Of a stretch of DNA of 64,000 bases, positions 32,680 through 43,376 are shown one piece after another (position 1 is the first letter of the stretch; each line of letters starts with the position of its first letter). The notes under the pieces were generated by a model that worked only from the letters and a program-made list of their open reading frames with translations, ran no database searches and was not told the DNA's origin. Source of the stretch: Morella rubra (lineage: Eukaryota; Streptophyta; Magnoliopsida; Fagales; Myricaceae); the NCBI GenBank assembly GCA_003952965.2, contig CM025854.1:1457122-1521121 (forward strand). Direction: 5' to 3'. Both the position numbers and the translations under genes were made by a program.

Positions 32680-34100
32680 CACGGTTTGGATATTTCCTCC
32701 TCTCCTGACTCAGGTAACCTTGGTTGTGTTTGCTTTAGTTCACCTGGTGATGCTGAACGTGGTGCATGGCTGCTAGACTCCGGCGCCACTGACCACATGA
32801 AGTTTGATGCTAAGGATTTCACACAAACTTCCTTACCGAAACGTACCAATATTGCTAATGCTAATGGCATCCTTTCCCCAGTCACTGGCGCGGGCACCGT
32901 GACCTTAACCCCTACTCTGCAGTTGCCTAATACGTTACTTGTTCCCTCACTTTCCCATAAACTCCTCTCAATCAGCCAAGTAACGTTGATCTTAATTGTA
33001 TTGTGCTTATGTACCTTGCCTTTTGTCTTCTCCAGGACCTTCTCACCAAGGAGATCATTGGGCGTGGTACTAAGAGAGGGGGGCTCTATTATCTGGATGA
33101 CTTTAGTGTGGGCAGAGCACATCACATGCAGCATTCTGTTGGTGTCCTAAGAGAAGGAGCTCTGGCTTTGGCATCGTCGTTTAGGACACCCGTCCTTCAC
33201 CTACATGAAACACTTGTTTCCAGATCTATTTTCTCACTTGAAACATTCTGATTTTCAATGTGAAACTTGCATTTTAGCAAAAAGTCATAGAGTTTCTTAT
33301 CCTTTACATCTGAATAAAAAGGATACTCCTTTCACCTTGATACATTCCGATGTCTGGGGTCCTTCTCCCATTACTACTGTGTCCGGGTTTAGATGGTTTG
33401 TGCTGTTTGTTGATGATTGTACCCACATGACTTGGCTTTATTTGCTCAAACATAAAGCTGAAGTTTTTGGTGTGTTTAAGTCATTTCATGCTATGGTCAC
33501 CACACAATTTTCTGCTACGATTCAAATGTTTCGATCAGACAATGGTGGTGAATATATTAATCACCACTTTCGTGATTATTTCAAACATCATGGCATTCTC
33601 CATGAAACTTCTTGTCCACAAACTCCTCAGCAAAACGGAATTGCTGAGCGAAAAAATCGGCATGTTCTTGAGACTGCCCGAGCTCTCTTAATAGGTGCCC
33701 ATGCTCCTCCACGTACTGGGCTGATGCAGTTACTGCTTTTGTGCATCTTCTAAACCACATGCCCTCTAGAGTGTTGGGGTTCCACACCCCATTACAAGCT
33801 CTTGCGGCACATACTCCCTTGCCCACGGCCTTGATGCTTCCCCCTCATGTGTTTGGGTGTGTTGTATACGTACATCTCCATAAGAACCAACGGAACTAAG
33901 CTCGACCCGTGTGCTCGTCGGTGTTTATTTTTAGGGTATGTCTTTCATCAAAAAGGCTATAGATGCTATGACCCCACTTCTAATACACCTATGTCTCCCT
34001 GGATGTCACCTTCATGGAAACCGAGACCTTCTTCCCCCCACCTTCTTCTCTTTCAGGGGGAGACTGGAAAGGAAGAGTCGAAATGGATGGAACTAGACTA
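32680..34100 (+). pseudogene. copia-1 protease and integrase
   Basis: The protease active site is in WLLDSGATDHM near 32780. After a frameshift near 32990 come the GAG-pre-integrase zinc region (WHRRLGHP, then CETC) and the integrase core with the three acidic residues in HSDVWGP, RSDNGGEY and PQQNGIAERKNRH. Further frameshifts near 33170 and 33720 and a stop near 34097 break the frame. The C-terminal segment continues as PCARRCLFLGYVFHQKGYRCYDP. Neighbouring frames overlap only through indels. Confidence 0.88.
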
Positions 34101-34119
34101 GCTAGGCTTGTCTGAAGTA

Positions 34120-34311
34120 TATGTGGAGCCATGCCAGACAAATCCAGGTAAGGAGGATATGCCAGGGCAGCCCGAGCCCCCAGGCCAGACAAATGTGCCC
34201 GGACAGCCAAGCCAGGCAAATCCAGGCGAAAAGGATATGCTAGGGCAACCCGGGCTCTCAGGCCAGACAAATGTGCCCGGATAGCCGGCCAGGTGGATTT
34301 GTCAGGGCAAC
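34120..34311 (+). repeat. Coding minisatellite in copia-1 pol (continues at 36316-36390)
   Basis: Repeats of CCAGGCCAGACAAATGTGCC and GGCAAATCCAGGC type encode Pro-Gly-Gln-rich units (PGQP, SQANPG, GQTNVPG) between integrase and RT. The array is interrupted by the 2.0-kb hAT-like element and resumes as CCAGGCCAGGCATCTCC. Confidence 0.75.
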
Positions 34312-36315
34312 TAGGGCTGCAAGACGAAATCCGGTCCGGTTTTTGGACCGAATGCGGTCGGACCGGATTTTCGGTCCTACCAAAATAAAGGACCGGTCTG
34401 GACCACTTATTAGTGGTCCGGTCCGGTTTCAATTTTTTTTTCATTTTTTCTTTTTTTTTTTTTTTTCTCATATTTCCTCAACACAGCATTTTTAATTTTT
34501 GAGATTTATAAAAAAAGTGACTCCTACCATAGTTTTTGCCTCATTAATCCCTCTACCACACACACTGTGAATTGATTATATCACTGCACTAGTCCTCAGT
34601 ACCTATATGTTTTTAATTTTCATTCATTTAAATATGTAAAATTCATTTAAAGACTTATAAAATGTAAATTCATTTAACTCCTACCATAATTTGCTCATTA
34701 ATTTAAAAATATGAATTCATTTAAAGACTTATTATGTTATGTAATTTCAGTTGTCAAAGCCACTTCGAACCCAGATATAAGCCCCCACATTCATCTTATA
34801 AGACATTCATTAATATGAATTACATTTAACTACTCACTCTTATATGTTTTGCCCTCTATTAAATTATTATATGGTTGAATTGATTTATAATGACTTAATA
34901 AAATGGTGAAATTTTCCATTTAACTCCTGTACATAATTTTTGCTCTCATTAATTTTTTAAATATTGTGAATTCATTTTAATAGATTTTGTAAAATATTTT
35001 CGAGATTCATTTAACCGCACTTAAAACCAGTATGCAATTCATTTTAACCTCACTTTATCTTATTTAGTTTTTTTTGTTCATCAATTAATACTCTAAGAAG
35101 ATACGTTGCACATATTTAAATCATATAAAGACTTAAAAACGCTGAATTTCATTTAACTTTCCACTAGTACGTCCCTACTATAAGTTATTGCTCAATAACC
35201 TAATTTAAAAATGTGAATTCATTTAAAGACTTGTAGATGTGAATTTATTTAAAGACTTAAAGATGTAAATTTGTTTAAAGACTTAAAAATATGAATTTAT
35301 TTAACTATTATTATAGTTTGCTCATTAATTTGAATATGTGAATTTATTTAAAGATTTGAAAATTTGAATTTATTTAAAGACTTAAAGATGTAAATTTGTT
35401 TAAAGACTTAAAAATATGAATTTATTTAACTATTATTATAGTTTGCTCATTAATTTGAATATGTGAATTTATTTAAAGATTTGAAAATTTGAATTTATTT
35501 AAAGACTTAAAGATGTAAATTTGTTTAAAGACTTAAAAATATGAATTTATTTAACTATTATTATAGTTTGCTCATTAATTTGAATATGTGAATTTATTTA
35601 AAGATTTGAAAATTTGAATTTATTTAAAGACTTAAAGATGTAAATTTGTTTAAAGACTTAAAAATATGAATTTATTTAACTATTATTATAGTTTGCTCAT
35701 TAATTTGAATATGTGAATTTATTTAAAGATTTAAAAATGTGAATTCATTTAAGACTTATAGGATGTGAATTCATTTACTCCTACTATAGTTTGCTCATTC
35801 ATTTAAATATGTGAATTCATTTAACTCCTACTGTAGTTTGCTCATTAATTTAAATATTTGAATTCATTTAAAGACTTATAGGATCGAAAACAAGCAATTT
35901 TGTATAAATAAATAGCACGTGATATTTATAAGACATACAATTCCTATTTAAGTTGGAAAAATTGCTGGTATTATTTTTAATATGATTATTGAATTGTAAA
36001 GTTAATGTAAAAAATGGATGATTTATTGACTTTGATTGAATATGAGTATATATAAGATAATAAATAGTCCCTGCCATCGTTTCTTTTTTTTTATTTCTTT
36101 TTACGTTTTTTACAAAAAAAAAAAAAAAAACCCAGGGAGATATGAAGGCGGTCCTCGGTATCCGGTCCGGACCGCATTTTTAAAAAACCTAGACCGGACC
36201 AGACCGCATTATCCAGTTTATAAAATCCAGTCCAGACCGGACCGAGGTAAAAACACAAAAACCGGGTCCGGGTCCGGTCCGGTCCGGTTTTGTGGTCCGG
36301 TTTTGATCACCCCTA
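34312..36315. mobile_element. hAT-like non-autonomous element (2004 bp) inside copia-1
   Basis: Perfect 8-bp target duplication AGGGCAAC at 34304-34311 and 36316-36323. Ends are TAGGGCTGCAA and TGATCACCCCTA, with GGTCCGGTCCGG-type subterminal repeats in both orientations at both ends. The interior is AT-rich, contains a 125-bp tandem array, and has no transposase ORF. Confidence 0.85.
35235..35745. repeat. Four-copy 125-bp tandem repeat
   Basis: ACTATTATTATAG recurs at 35304, 35429, 35554 and 35679, exactly 125 bp apart, and the intervening units (TTTAAAGACTTAAAGATG, AAATTTGTTTAAAGAC) are essentially identical. Diverged relatives of the unit extend on both sides. Confidence 0.95.
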
Positions 36316-36323
36316 AGGGCAAC

Positions 36324-37700
36324 CAGGCCAGGCATCTCCAGGTCAGGACACTATGCCAGGGCAGTCAAGCCGGGCAAATTGTGTTCCTCAAGCTACTGAA
36401 CATCACGCAGTTAATCATCAAGAAGTTAATGAAGTCAATCATGAAGCTGCAGTTTCTTCCCCCTCTGTAGTACCTGACGACTCAACTCTTAAGAATGATC
36501 CTGAGGTAAGCTCTTTGAACGCCAATATCATAGAATCTTCTGCTGGTTATGTTTTGCCTCACAGGCACAATCGTGGCAAACCACCAGCCGCTACTCACCA
36601 GACATTGAGGAAAGAAGATCACGATATCCCATTGCCAATTATGTGTCCACGAAGGGGCTGACTGAACCTCTCAAGACCTTCATGCATGACATCTCTACTC
36701 ATCAGGTTCCAATAAGGGTGGAGGAAGCCATGGAAGACCAGAAGTGGACTCAAGCCATCAAAGAAGAAATGGAAGCCTTAATAAAAAATAAGACATGGAG
36801 CCTAGTACCGTTACCGAGAGGAAAGAGAACAGTGGGGTGCAAGTGGGTGTTCTCTATCAAACACAAAGCTGACGGATCTATAGAGAGGTACAAGGCACGA
36901 CTCGTGGCAAAAGGGAATACACAAACTTATGGTGTAGACTATTAAGAAACTTTCTCACCAGTAGCTAAACTAAATACTGTTAGAGTGTTGTTATCTCTTG
37001 CAGGAACTTAGATTGGCCTCTACATCAGTTTGACGTGAAGAATGTCTTTCTTCATGGTGACCTTGAAGAAGAGGTGTATATGGACATTCCTCCAAGCTAC
37101 TCAGTGACCACGAGAACTAATGAGGTGTGCAAGTTGCAGCGAGCCTTGTATGGATTAAAGCAATCACCACGGGCATGGTTTGGGAGGCTTAGCTTTGCGA
37201 TGAAGAAGTATGGTTTCAGACAAAGCGACTCAGATCATACGTTATTTCTCAAAAGACAGCAGGGCAAGGTAACGGCTTTAATTGTTTATGTCAATTATAT
37301 GATTATTACAGGAGATGATAGAGAAGAAATATCACGGCTCCAAGAGCAATTGGCTAGTGAATTTGAAATGAAAAATCTAGGTGGGCTCAAGTATTTTCTG
37401 GGAATTGAAATTGCTAGGTCAAACCAAGGCATCTTTCTATCCCAAAGAAAATATATCCTAGATTTATTATCTGAGGTTGGATTGTTGGAATGCAAACCGG
37501 TAGATACCCCAATTGTCCAGAACCATAAGCTTGGGATATATCCAGACCAGAAACCAACTGATAAGGGGAGATATCAATGGTTAGTTGGCAAACTAATTTA
37601 TTTATCTCATACTCGTCCAGATATTGCATATGCCGTGAGTGTGGTAAGTCAATTTATGCATTGTCCAAGTGAGGAACACGTGGATGCTGTAATTTAGATA
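36324..37700 (+). pseudogene. copia-1 reverse transcriptase
   Basis: Linker then KWTQAIKEEMEALIKNKTW, PRGKRTVGCKWVF and RYKARLVAKG, the N-terminal copia RT signature. A stop near 36943 follows YGVDY, and a frameshift lies near 37010. The core continues NVFLHGDLEEEVYMDIPP, LYGLKQSPRAWF and then YVNYMIITGDD, where copia RTs normally have YVDDM. Both catalytic Asp positions are changed, so the enzyme is dead independently of the stops. FLGIEIARS and the palm-thumb region follow. Confidence 0.9.
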
Positions 37701-38243
37701 CTGAAATACTTGAAGTCGTCTCTAGGGAAAGGGCTAATGTTTTCTAAGAATGATCACTTGAAAGTCGAGGGCTATACAGATGCTGATTGGGTCGGGAACA
37801 TCTCAGATAGGAAGTCGACCTTAGGGTATTTCACATTTGTTGGTGGAAACCTTGTGACATGGAGAAGTAAGAAACAAAAAGTGGTGGCACTATCTAGTGC
37901 ATAAGTAGAATTTCGAGGGATGGCCAAGGGGTTGTGTGAACTTCTTTGGCTGAAAAGGTTGCTAACAGAGGTTGGTTTTGCTCCCACATCATAAATGAAT
38001 CTCTTTTGTGATAATAAAGCAGCCGTAGATATTTCTCATAATCCGATTCAGCACGATAGAACTAAACATGTGGAGGTGGATTGACACTTCATCAAACATA
38101 ATCTCGAGATTAAGACAATTCGATTCTCATTTGTCAAGTCTGAAGACCAACTTACAGATATACTTACCAAAGCCGTGTCCAGCAAGGAGTTCTACAACTC
38201 ACTAGCCAAGTTGTGCATAAGGGATCCATATGCATCAACTTGA
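37701..38243 (+). pseudogene. copia-1 RNase H
   Basis: YTDADWVGNISDRKSTLGY and WRSKKQKVVALSSA give the RNase H catalytic Asp and Glu region. Stops occur at the start, after LSSA, near 37992 and near 38083. CDNKAAVDISHNPIQHDRTKH and LADILTK-type sequence (LTDILTKAV) complete the domain. It ends just before the polypurine tract. Confidence 0.88.
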
Positions 38244-38250
38244 GGGGGAG

Positions 38251-38453
38251 TGTTGGTGTGAGTTGTAATGAGTTGTAAATGGGAAAAATTATAGGAAGAG
38301 GGATGGAAAGAAATCTATTCCTTCTCACTAAAGCATGATTATAGGAACTGAATTTGTTTAGCCAAAAATAGAAGATGTATTCTAGTCTTATATATATTTG
38401 TAATCAATGATTATGAAAGCATAAGAGAATGAAATATAGAAAATATTTTGACA
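38251..38453 (+). repeat. copia-1 3' LTR
   Basis: Starts TGTTGGTGTGAGTTG after the GAGGGGGAG polypurine tract and ends ATATTTTGACA. Confidence 0.9.
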
Positions 38454-38458
38454 TTCCC

Positions 38459-39324
38459 TGCATACTATATTAATAGTTTATTAAAATTAGACTTATTAGG
38501 TGTTCATGATCTCTCCAACAAGATACTTTTTTAAAGATTAGTGTGTATGCAGAACCAGTTAGGAATTGATTTTTGGGGTGCTAATTGCAAAAAATTGATA
38601 CTTTTTGCTGGAGCCAAAATGCATAAAATGAAAAGACGTAAAAAAATAAAATAAAAAATGAATTGAAAAAGAATTTGTTTTACCTATTTCAGATTTTCGG
38701 GTGGAATAAACGAGCTTAACGAAGGGAAATTAATTAATATAAGCTTTTTGGCTTTTTCGCAATAGAACTAATTTTACTCAACCCTATATATATATATATA
38801 TGTTCCTCCTTGCTTTTCCGGAAGAATTTGACTTCAAAGTCCACAAAACCTCAAAGCCTTCCAATTACCATAATTGCAAATATATATATGATCTATACCT
38901 GAAACGTTGGAAATATACGGGGAGGAACAGATTGTCGTACTCCTTCGCTCCGGAAATAGTCTAATCACCTGTTATAGATATCCCTGTGCAAAGGTCGCAA
39001 ACGCTACGTCTTTGGTTGATTTTTCTCATGCTCTTCCCCTAGTCGGATTTACGTGTGAAACAAGTCGAAAAACATGCAGCTTTTTTATACGGAAAAAACA
39101 AGAAGTTGATCTTTTGCAAGTTAAACTCACCATCAACCCTGGATATTATCTAGATATATACAACATTAACTATGATGCTACAATTTCTCGTGACTTGGAC
39201 CTTTATATATATCACAACTGAAAGAGAGTTATTTTTCTCTTAGTTCCTTACAACAAGCCAATATACTTAACAACTGACTAGTACACTTAAGACCACGGGT
39301 TATATATATAGAGCTCCATTTTGG
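38459..39324 (+). repeat. Duplicated block R6, copy 2 right part
   Basis: Matches 17.82-18.93 kb directly, ending in the 3' flank of peptide pseudogene C. Short TA tracts near 38787 and 39301. Noncoding. Confidence 0.75.
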
Positions 39325-39563
39325 TCAATTGTGGCAGGGTTCCATGACTAGCTAGGTCTGGGAATGTTAGTGCAAAGAATTAGGGCCAGAAGCTGGCTCC
39401 GGTCCACGCTCCTGTGATACATTCTTTGCACTATTGAGTGTGAACGTCTTCTCAACCAAAGGCCTTGCAGCCACTAGATCAGGCTCAGTCATGGCATAAT
39501 CAAGAACAAGAAGATCATGGCCACCTTCGCAGCGTCCCGCAGAATTTCCCTCGAACGGAACAT
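39325..39563 (-). pseudogene. Secreted signalling-peptide precursor, copy C (broken)
   Basis: Begins MFRSREILRDAAKVAMIFLF, clearly the signal segment of this family, but stops after LIMP. The rest is readable in another frame (EPDLVAARPLVEK, then QERGPEPASGPNS) until an extra base in the tail converts the CTYIP region to a stop. Comparison with copy B shows net deletions after the signal and an inserted T before CAC. Position and flanks are those of a direct duplicate of gene B. The broad minus-strand ORF running into it from 39803 is a chance extension. Confidence 0.82.
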
Positions 39564-39829
39564 TTCTATATGGCTCTTTTTAGGTTTGACTTTTTTTCGC
39601 ATTGTCGAAACAAATGTGCTGCAAAAAATCAGCTTTCTATTTGCAATAGTCACATTCATTCCTCTTCGGCTTTCAACTTTGTATTTAGACTCCCCATCAC
39701 AATGTCTAGGAAAAAAAACCGGAGTAGATGAACAAAAAGTGAGCCTTAAATTATGGAGAAAACACCTGCAAGACATGCACAAGGAAGGTAAAAGCCACAC
39801 CAATAGCGTTCCATGCGGCTGCGTTGGCG

Positions 39830-40151
39830 CGTCCTGGCGCGTGGGTCTCCCTCCTCCTTTGGGTTTTGGGGGGGGGGGGGTGTATTCTAAACGCTTTCTA
39901 TGGCCTCAGAGATTTCTCTGAGTGCTGGGTTAGGCCAGGGTAAGGTTGTGATGTTGGATTCGGCAAACTAACTTGTGATAGATCTGTGTGGTGGTGTTGG
40001 AGGTGTGCAGAGTAGGCTCGTGATCCCTAGGGTGGTGAAAACCCCTTTTGTCTCAAATGGGTAGGACAGGGAAGGCAGGGCATTTGCCCCGGGGAAAGGA
40101 TGTTGTTGTGATGTTGGCAAAGTGGTGAATGCAGCAACTTTTAAGGAGAGG
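39830..40151 (+). pseudogene. LINE 5' leader and ORF1 start
   Basis: G/T-rich leader (TTTGGGTTTTGGGGGG), then a frame ending VVNAATFKERQ that continues in phase, once the gypsy element and one copy of its target duplication are ignored, into SSRGATWMKLVEENR at 44454. The initiating Met is not certain. Confidence 0.5.
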
Positions 40152-40156
40152 CAGAC

Positions 40157-41265
40157 TGACAAGATTCCAGTGAAGACAGACCTGGATTACCACGAGTGGG
40201 AAGATTGAGGGGCAGAGGTTGCGCCAGTGACCTGACCAGTGCGCTCTGACATGCCCCGAGCGCGCACGGCGAAACAGAAAAATGCCTACCGATTAGGGTA
40301 GGCCGATCGACCAGGGCAGCCAAAGCAGGCTGACTGACCAGGACCGCCCAGACAGACTGACCGACCAGGCAGGCTGACCGACCAGGACCGCCCAGGCAGG
40401 CTGACCGACAGGCAGCCAAAGCAGCTGACCGACCAGGACTGCCAGGCAGACTGATGACCAGGGCAGCCAAATCATGCCGACCGACCAGGACAAGGCTGCT
40501 GACCGACCAGGAGCCCAGGATACTTATGCCGCATGCCAACCAGCCAGTCGCAGAAAGATCAGGACCAGCTCAAGACCAGCTCGGAGCATAGCGGCAGCAC
40601 GATCACGCTTTTTATGGAAAGATCTTAGCGATTGGTTTCCTTCCTTAAAGCGATACAATGAATCTATCTTCTAGATTCGGACGTTCTCCGAAAGTCTAGA
40701 ATATTATCTTTCCTTTTTGAGTTCGGTTTATTAGGCATGTTATATCAAATCTACTTGATCGACGGGATTAATTCCTAAAGATCGGTGATTTGATTTAGTT
40801 TTGATTTGATTTTTAGGGTTTGTAAGCACCTAAGGATGTCTATATAAACACCCTTAGGTGCATTAGTGAGGGAATATCGAGAATAGTAGAGTCTTGGAGA
40901 GCCTGAGTGCTTTCAGGGAGTGTTTTGGCCGAGCATAGGCACGTATATGCTAAGTCGGTTTCAGGGCTAATAACCTTGCACTTGGGATTCATTCTAGGCT
41001 AATAACCTAGTTTGGGTACCCGTTCTTGGGCTAATTAACCCTTGATCGGGATTGTTCTTGTTCTTGTGGTTCGAAGGACTAATAATCCTTAGACCACGTT
41101 CCTTTTATCATAAACAGTGAGGTATTTTTCATTCTTGGAGTGTTAGATCCTATTTATTACGCTCGTGTGTTACTTTCATTGGTCGGGAGGATCGTGTGGT
41201 ATTGGAGTGATCGGGTACGGGGAAAATTGGTGCTTGTTTTGGGTTCCTTGACCGGGGACCTAACA
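40157..41265 (+). repeat. gypsy 5' LTR
   Basis: Contains a GACCGACCAGG-type minisatellite at about 40300-40510, a likely TATA/transcribed region TGTCTATATAAACACCC near 40838, and ends GGACCTAACA. Confidence 0.88.
40838..40850 (+). promoter_or_regulatory. gypsy LTR TATA box
   Basis: CTATATAAACACC, repeated in the 3' LTR near 44017. It is a well-formed plant TATA box at a suitable place for LTR transcription. Confidence 0.6.
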
Positions 41266-41320
41266 ATTTGGTGCTTTCATTGAGAGTTGAGTAAGAGGTA
41301 AACACGAGCATTTACTTGAG

Positions 41321-41415
41321 GAGGGGTTCGATCTTCTTTTGGAGAGAACCCAAGGTCGAAAGTTGTTCGTGCCAAGGAGGGGTTCGATCTTCTTTTGGGA
41401 GAGAACCCAAGGTCG
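41321..41415 (+). repeat. 56-bp tandem duplication in the gypsy leader
   Basis: GAGGGGTTCGATCTTCTTTT and AGAGAACCCAAGGTCG occur twice, 56 bp apart, before the gag start. Confidence 0.85.
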
Positions 41416-41440
41416 GACTGTTGTTGCAGCCATATTCCAA

Positions 41441-42715
41441 TGGAGGCCGGATCAAGTATGTTGCCATCCAACCGAGATCATTTTGAAGCTTTGGAGTCGT
41501 CCTCTCTTTGGATGAAAGACAAGATGGAGGAGACCACCACCACCATGGCTCACATGCAAGGAGCCATAGACACGGTTAGCCGAGCAGCTGAAGAGAATAG
41601 GAGAGCGGTGGAAGGGATGCGGCAAGACTTACAAGCCATGTTGGCTAGACTTGGTGGAGAGCCAAGAGGAGGCAACCATGTACGCCGCAAGGACAGAAGA
41701 GAATAGGAGAGAAGATGTTCATCTCGAGGATGGGAGAGAAACTCAAGTTTCTGAGTCCACAAGAGGAGAGCCTAGACCTCGGCAACTCCTTAGATTGGCT
41801 GGACGTGTGGAGAACGAGCGGGAGGTGGTCGAGAGGTGGCTGCGTGAGGAGGAGTCCAACCATGAAGCGGATGACCATGCAAGAACGGAGGAAGGATTTG
41901 GAGGGAGTTGGTACAGGGAGGAGATGCCTTATGGCCGAGATGCTAGAAACATGAGATACCGCAGAGAGGCCACAACGACTATGATGAAGGGAAGGGAATC
42001 GGTTTAACAACTGAGGACCTAGAAGGCCACATTTACGTGGAGGGACTATGAGGAGGATGATGGAAATCGGTTTAACAACCGAGGACCAAGGAGACCAAAG
42101 ATTGACTTTCCTAAGTTCAATGGTGGTGACCCGCATGAGTGGCTCGATAAGGCCGACCACTATTTCCATGTCTATGAAGTCCCAAGGGCGGAGAGAGTAG
42201 CCACGACATGTTTCTTCCTTGATGGGAAGGCAAGCAAATGGTGGAGATGGATTCGGGCCCAATATGAGAAGGAAGAAGAAGGCTCGGGTGGACGGCATTC
42301 GAGAGCAAGCTGCTTATGCAGTTCGGGCCCTCCCCATTATCAACCATCATGGCCAACTAGCCAAACTTAAGCAAGAAGGCAAGGTGCATACATATGTGGA
42401 GGAGTTTAGACAACTCCAAACTTTGGTGAGGGGTTGGTCCGAAGAGGCACTCATTAGCACCTTTGTGGATGGGTTAAAGCCGTGGATAGCTAAGGAGCTA
42501 AAGTTGAAGCAGCCCACTAGGTTGCAAGAAGCTATGAGGATGGCCGAGATCCTTGAAGCTAGCCACCGGTTTGAGAAGAAGCATGTCAAGGAGGAAGCGG
42601 GTAGCAAGGAAGACGAACCCTTGCAATCCGAGAGGCCTTCGAAGGGAAAGGAAGTGGTTGAAGAGCCGAGGAAGAAGAAGAATGAAGTGAAGAAGCTTGA
42701 GCCGAGAAGAGCTTG
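41441..42715 (+). pseudogene. gypsy gag
   Basis: Starts MEAGSSMLPSNRDHF with a coiled-coil-like N-terminus. After a frameshift near 41690 comes an Arg/Glu-rich region, then PKIDFPKFNGGDPHEWLDKA and YFHVYEVPRAERV...LDGKASKWW, the classical gypsy gag capsid signature. A frame change near 42270 precedes KLKQEGKVHTYVEEFRQLQT and FVDGLKPWIAKELKLKQP. Stops near 42004 and 42714 break it. The sequence between 42000 and 42110 carries a local duplication (AATCGGTTTAACAAC). Confidence 0.85.
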
Positions 42716-43290
42716 AGGAATGCATCAAGAAACACTTATGTTTCAAGTGTGGAGAGAAGTGGAGTCCTAACCATCAATGCAACAAGGCCAAGATCATGTG
42801 CTTGATTGATGTGGGAGAGGAGGAGTCAAGTGAGGAGCATGGATATGCGGAGCACTCAAGTGATAGTGAGTTGAGTCTTAATGCCATGACTGGCATTGAA
42901 AATCCTCGACCATGACATTCATGGCTTCAATGGGCGAGCATAATATCACCATGTTGGTGGATAGTGGGTCTACCCACAACTTCATCAACACCCACCTTGT
43001 TACAACAACGGGCTTGCATGGAGAGGAGATAGAGGCCTTTGAGGTGAAGCTTGCCAATGGAGGGAAAATGAGATGTGAGAAGATAGTGAAGGCGGTTACC
43101 ATCGATGTCCAAGGTATGAAAGTGTTGTTGATCTATATGTACTTTCCTTGGATGAGTTGGATGTGGTTTTGGGCGATGCTTGGTTAAAAGGCATTGGCAA
43201 AATCATACTTGATTATGGTGGGAGGAGTATAGAGTTCACCCTGGGCGGTAGGATGGTTACTTGGAGCATGGGTGGGCTACCTAGAGAGGA
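42697..43290 (+). pseudogene. gypsy zinc knuckle and retropepsin
   Basis: CFKCGEKWSPNHQC is a CX2CX4HX4C-type knuckle. After a frame break near 42914 comes MLVDSGSTHNFI, the aspartic protease active site, then FEVKLANGGKM and, after another shift near 43130, LDELDVVLGDAWLKGIG, the C-terminal protease signature. The coding then meets the 3' LTR with no RT. Confidence 0.88.
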
Positions 43291-43376
43291 GATGGCTTGG
43301 GAGGATTATGATGGCATGGCCTCTAGAGTTTCAGAGGTTACCTTTAGGGTCAAGGGTGCTCTTCATGGAAGGGGAT

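Larger units (their letters stand above)
31356..38453 (+). mobile_element. Ty1/copia LTR retrotransposon (copia-1), degenerate
   Basis: Two LTRs of 205 and 203 bp bound it, with TG..CA ends, a primer-binding site at 31561, a polypurine tract at 38241-38250 and flanks TTCTC (31351-31355) and TTCCC (38454-38458), a 5-bp target duplication with one mismatch. Internal order is gag, protease, integrase, RT, RNase H, which is copia order. It sits inside block R6; the equivalent point at 17.81 kb is empty. Coding is broken by several stops and frameshifts, and a 2.0-kb hAT-like element splits it. Confidence 0.92.

Noticed and set aside
39489..39803. 104-codon minus-strand ORF taken as one protein
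   Set aside because: Only the last 24 codons belong to the peptide family; the upstream part is a chance in-frame extension through unrelated sequence.
41645..42298. 217-codon minus-strand ORF
   Set aside because: Antisense shadow of the gypsy gag region; the plus strand carries the family motifs.
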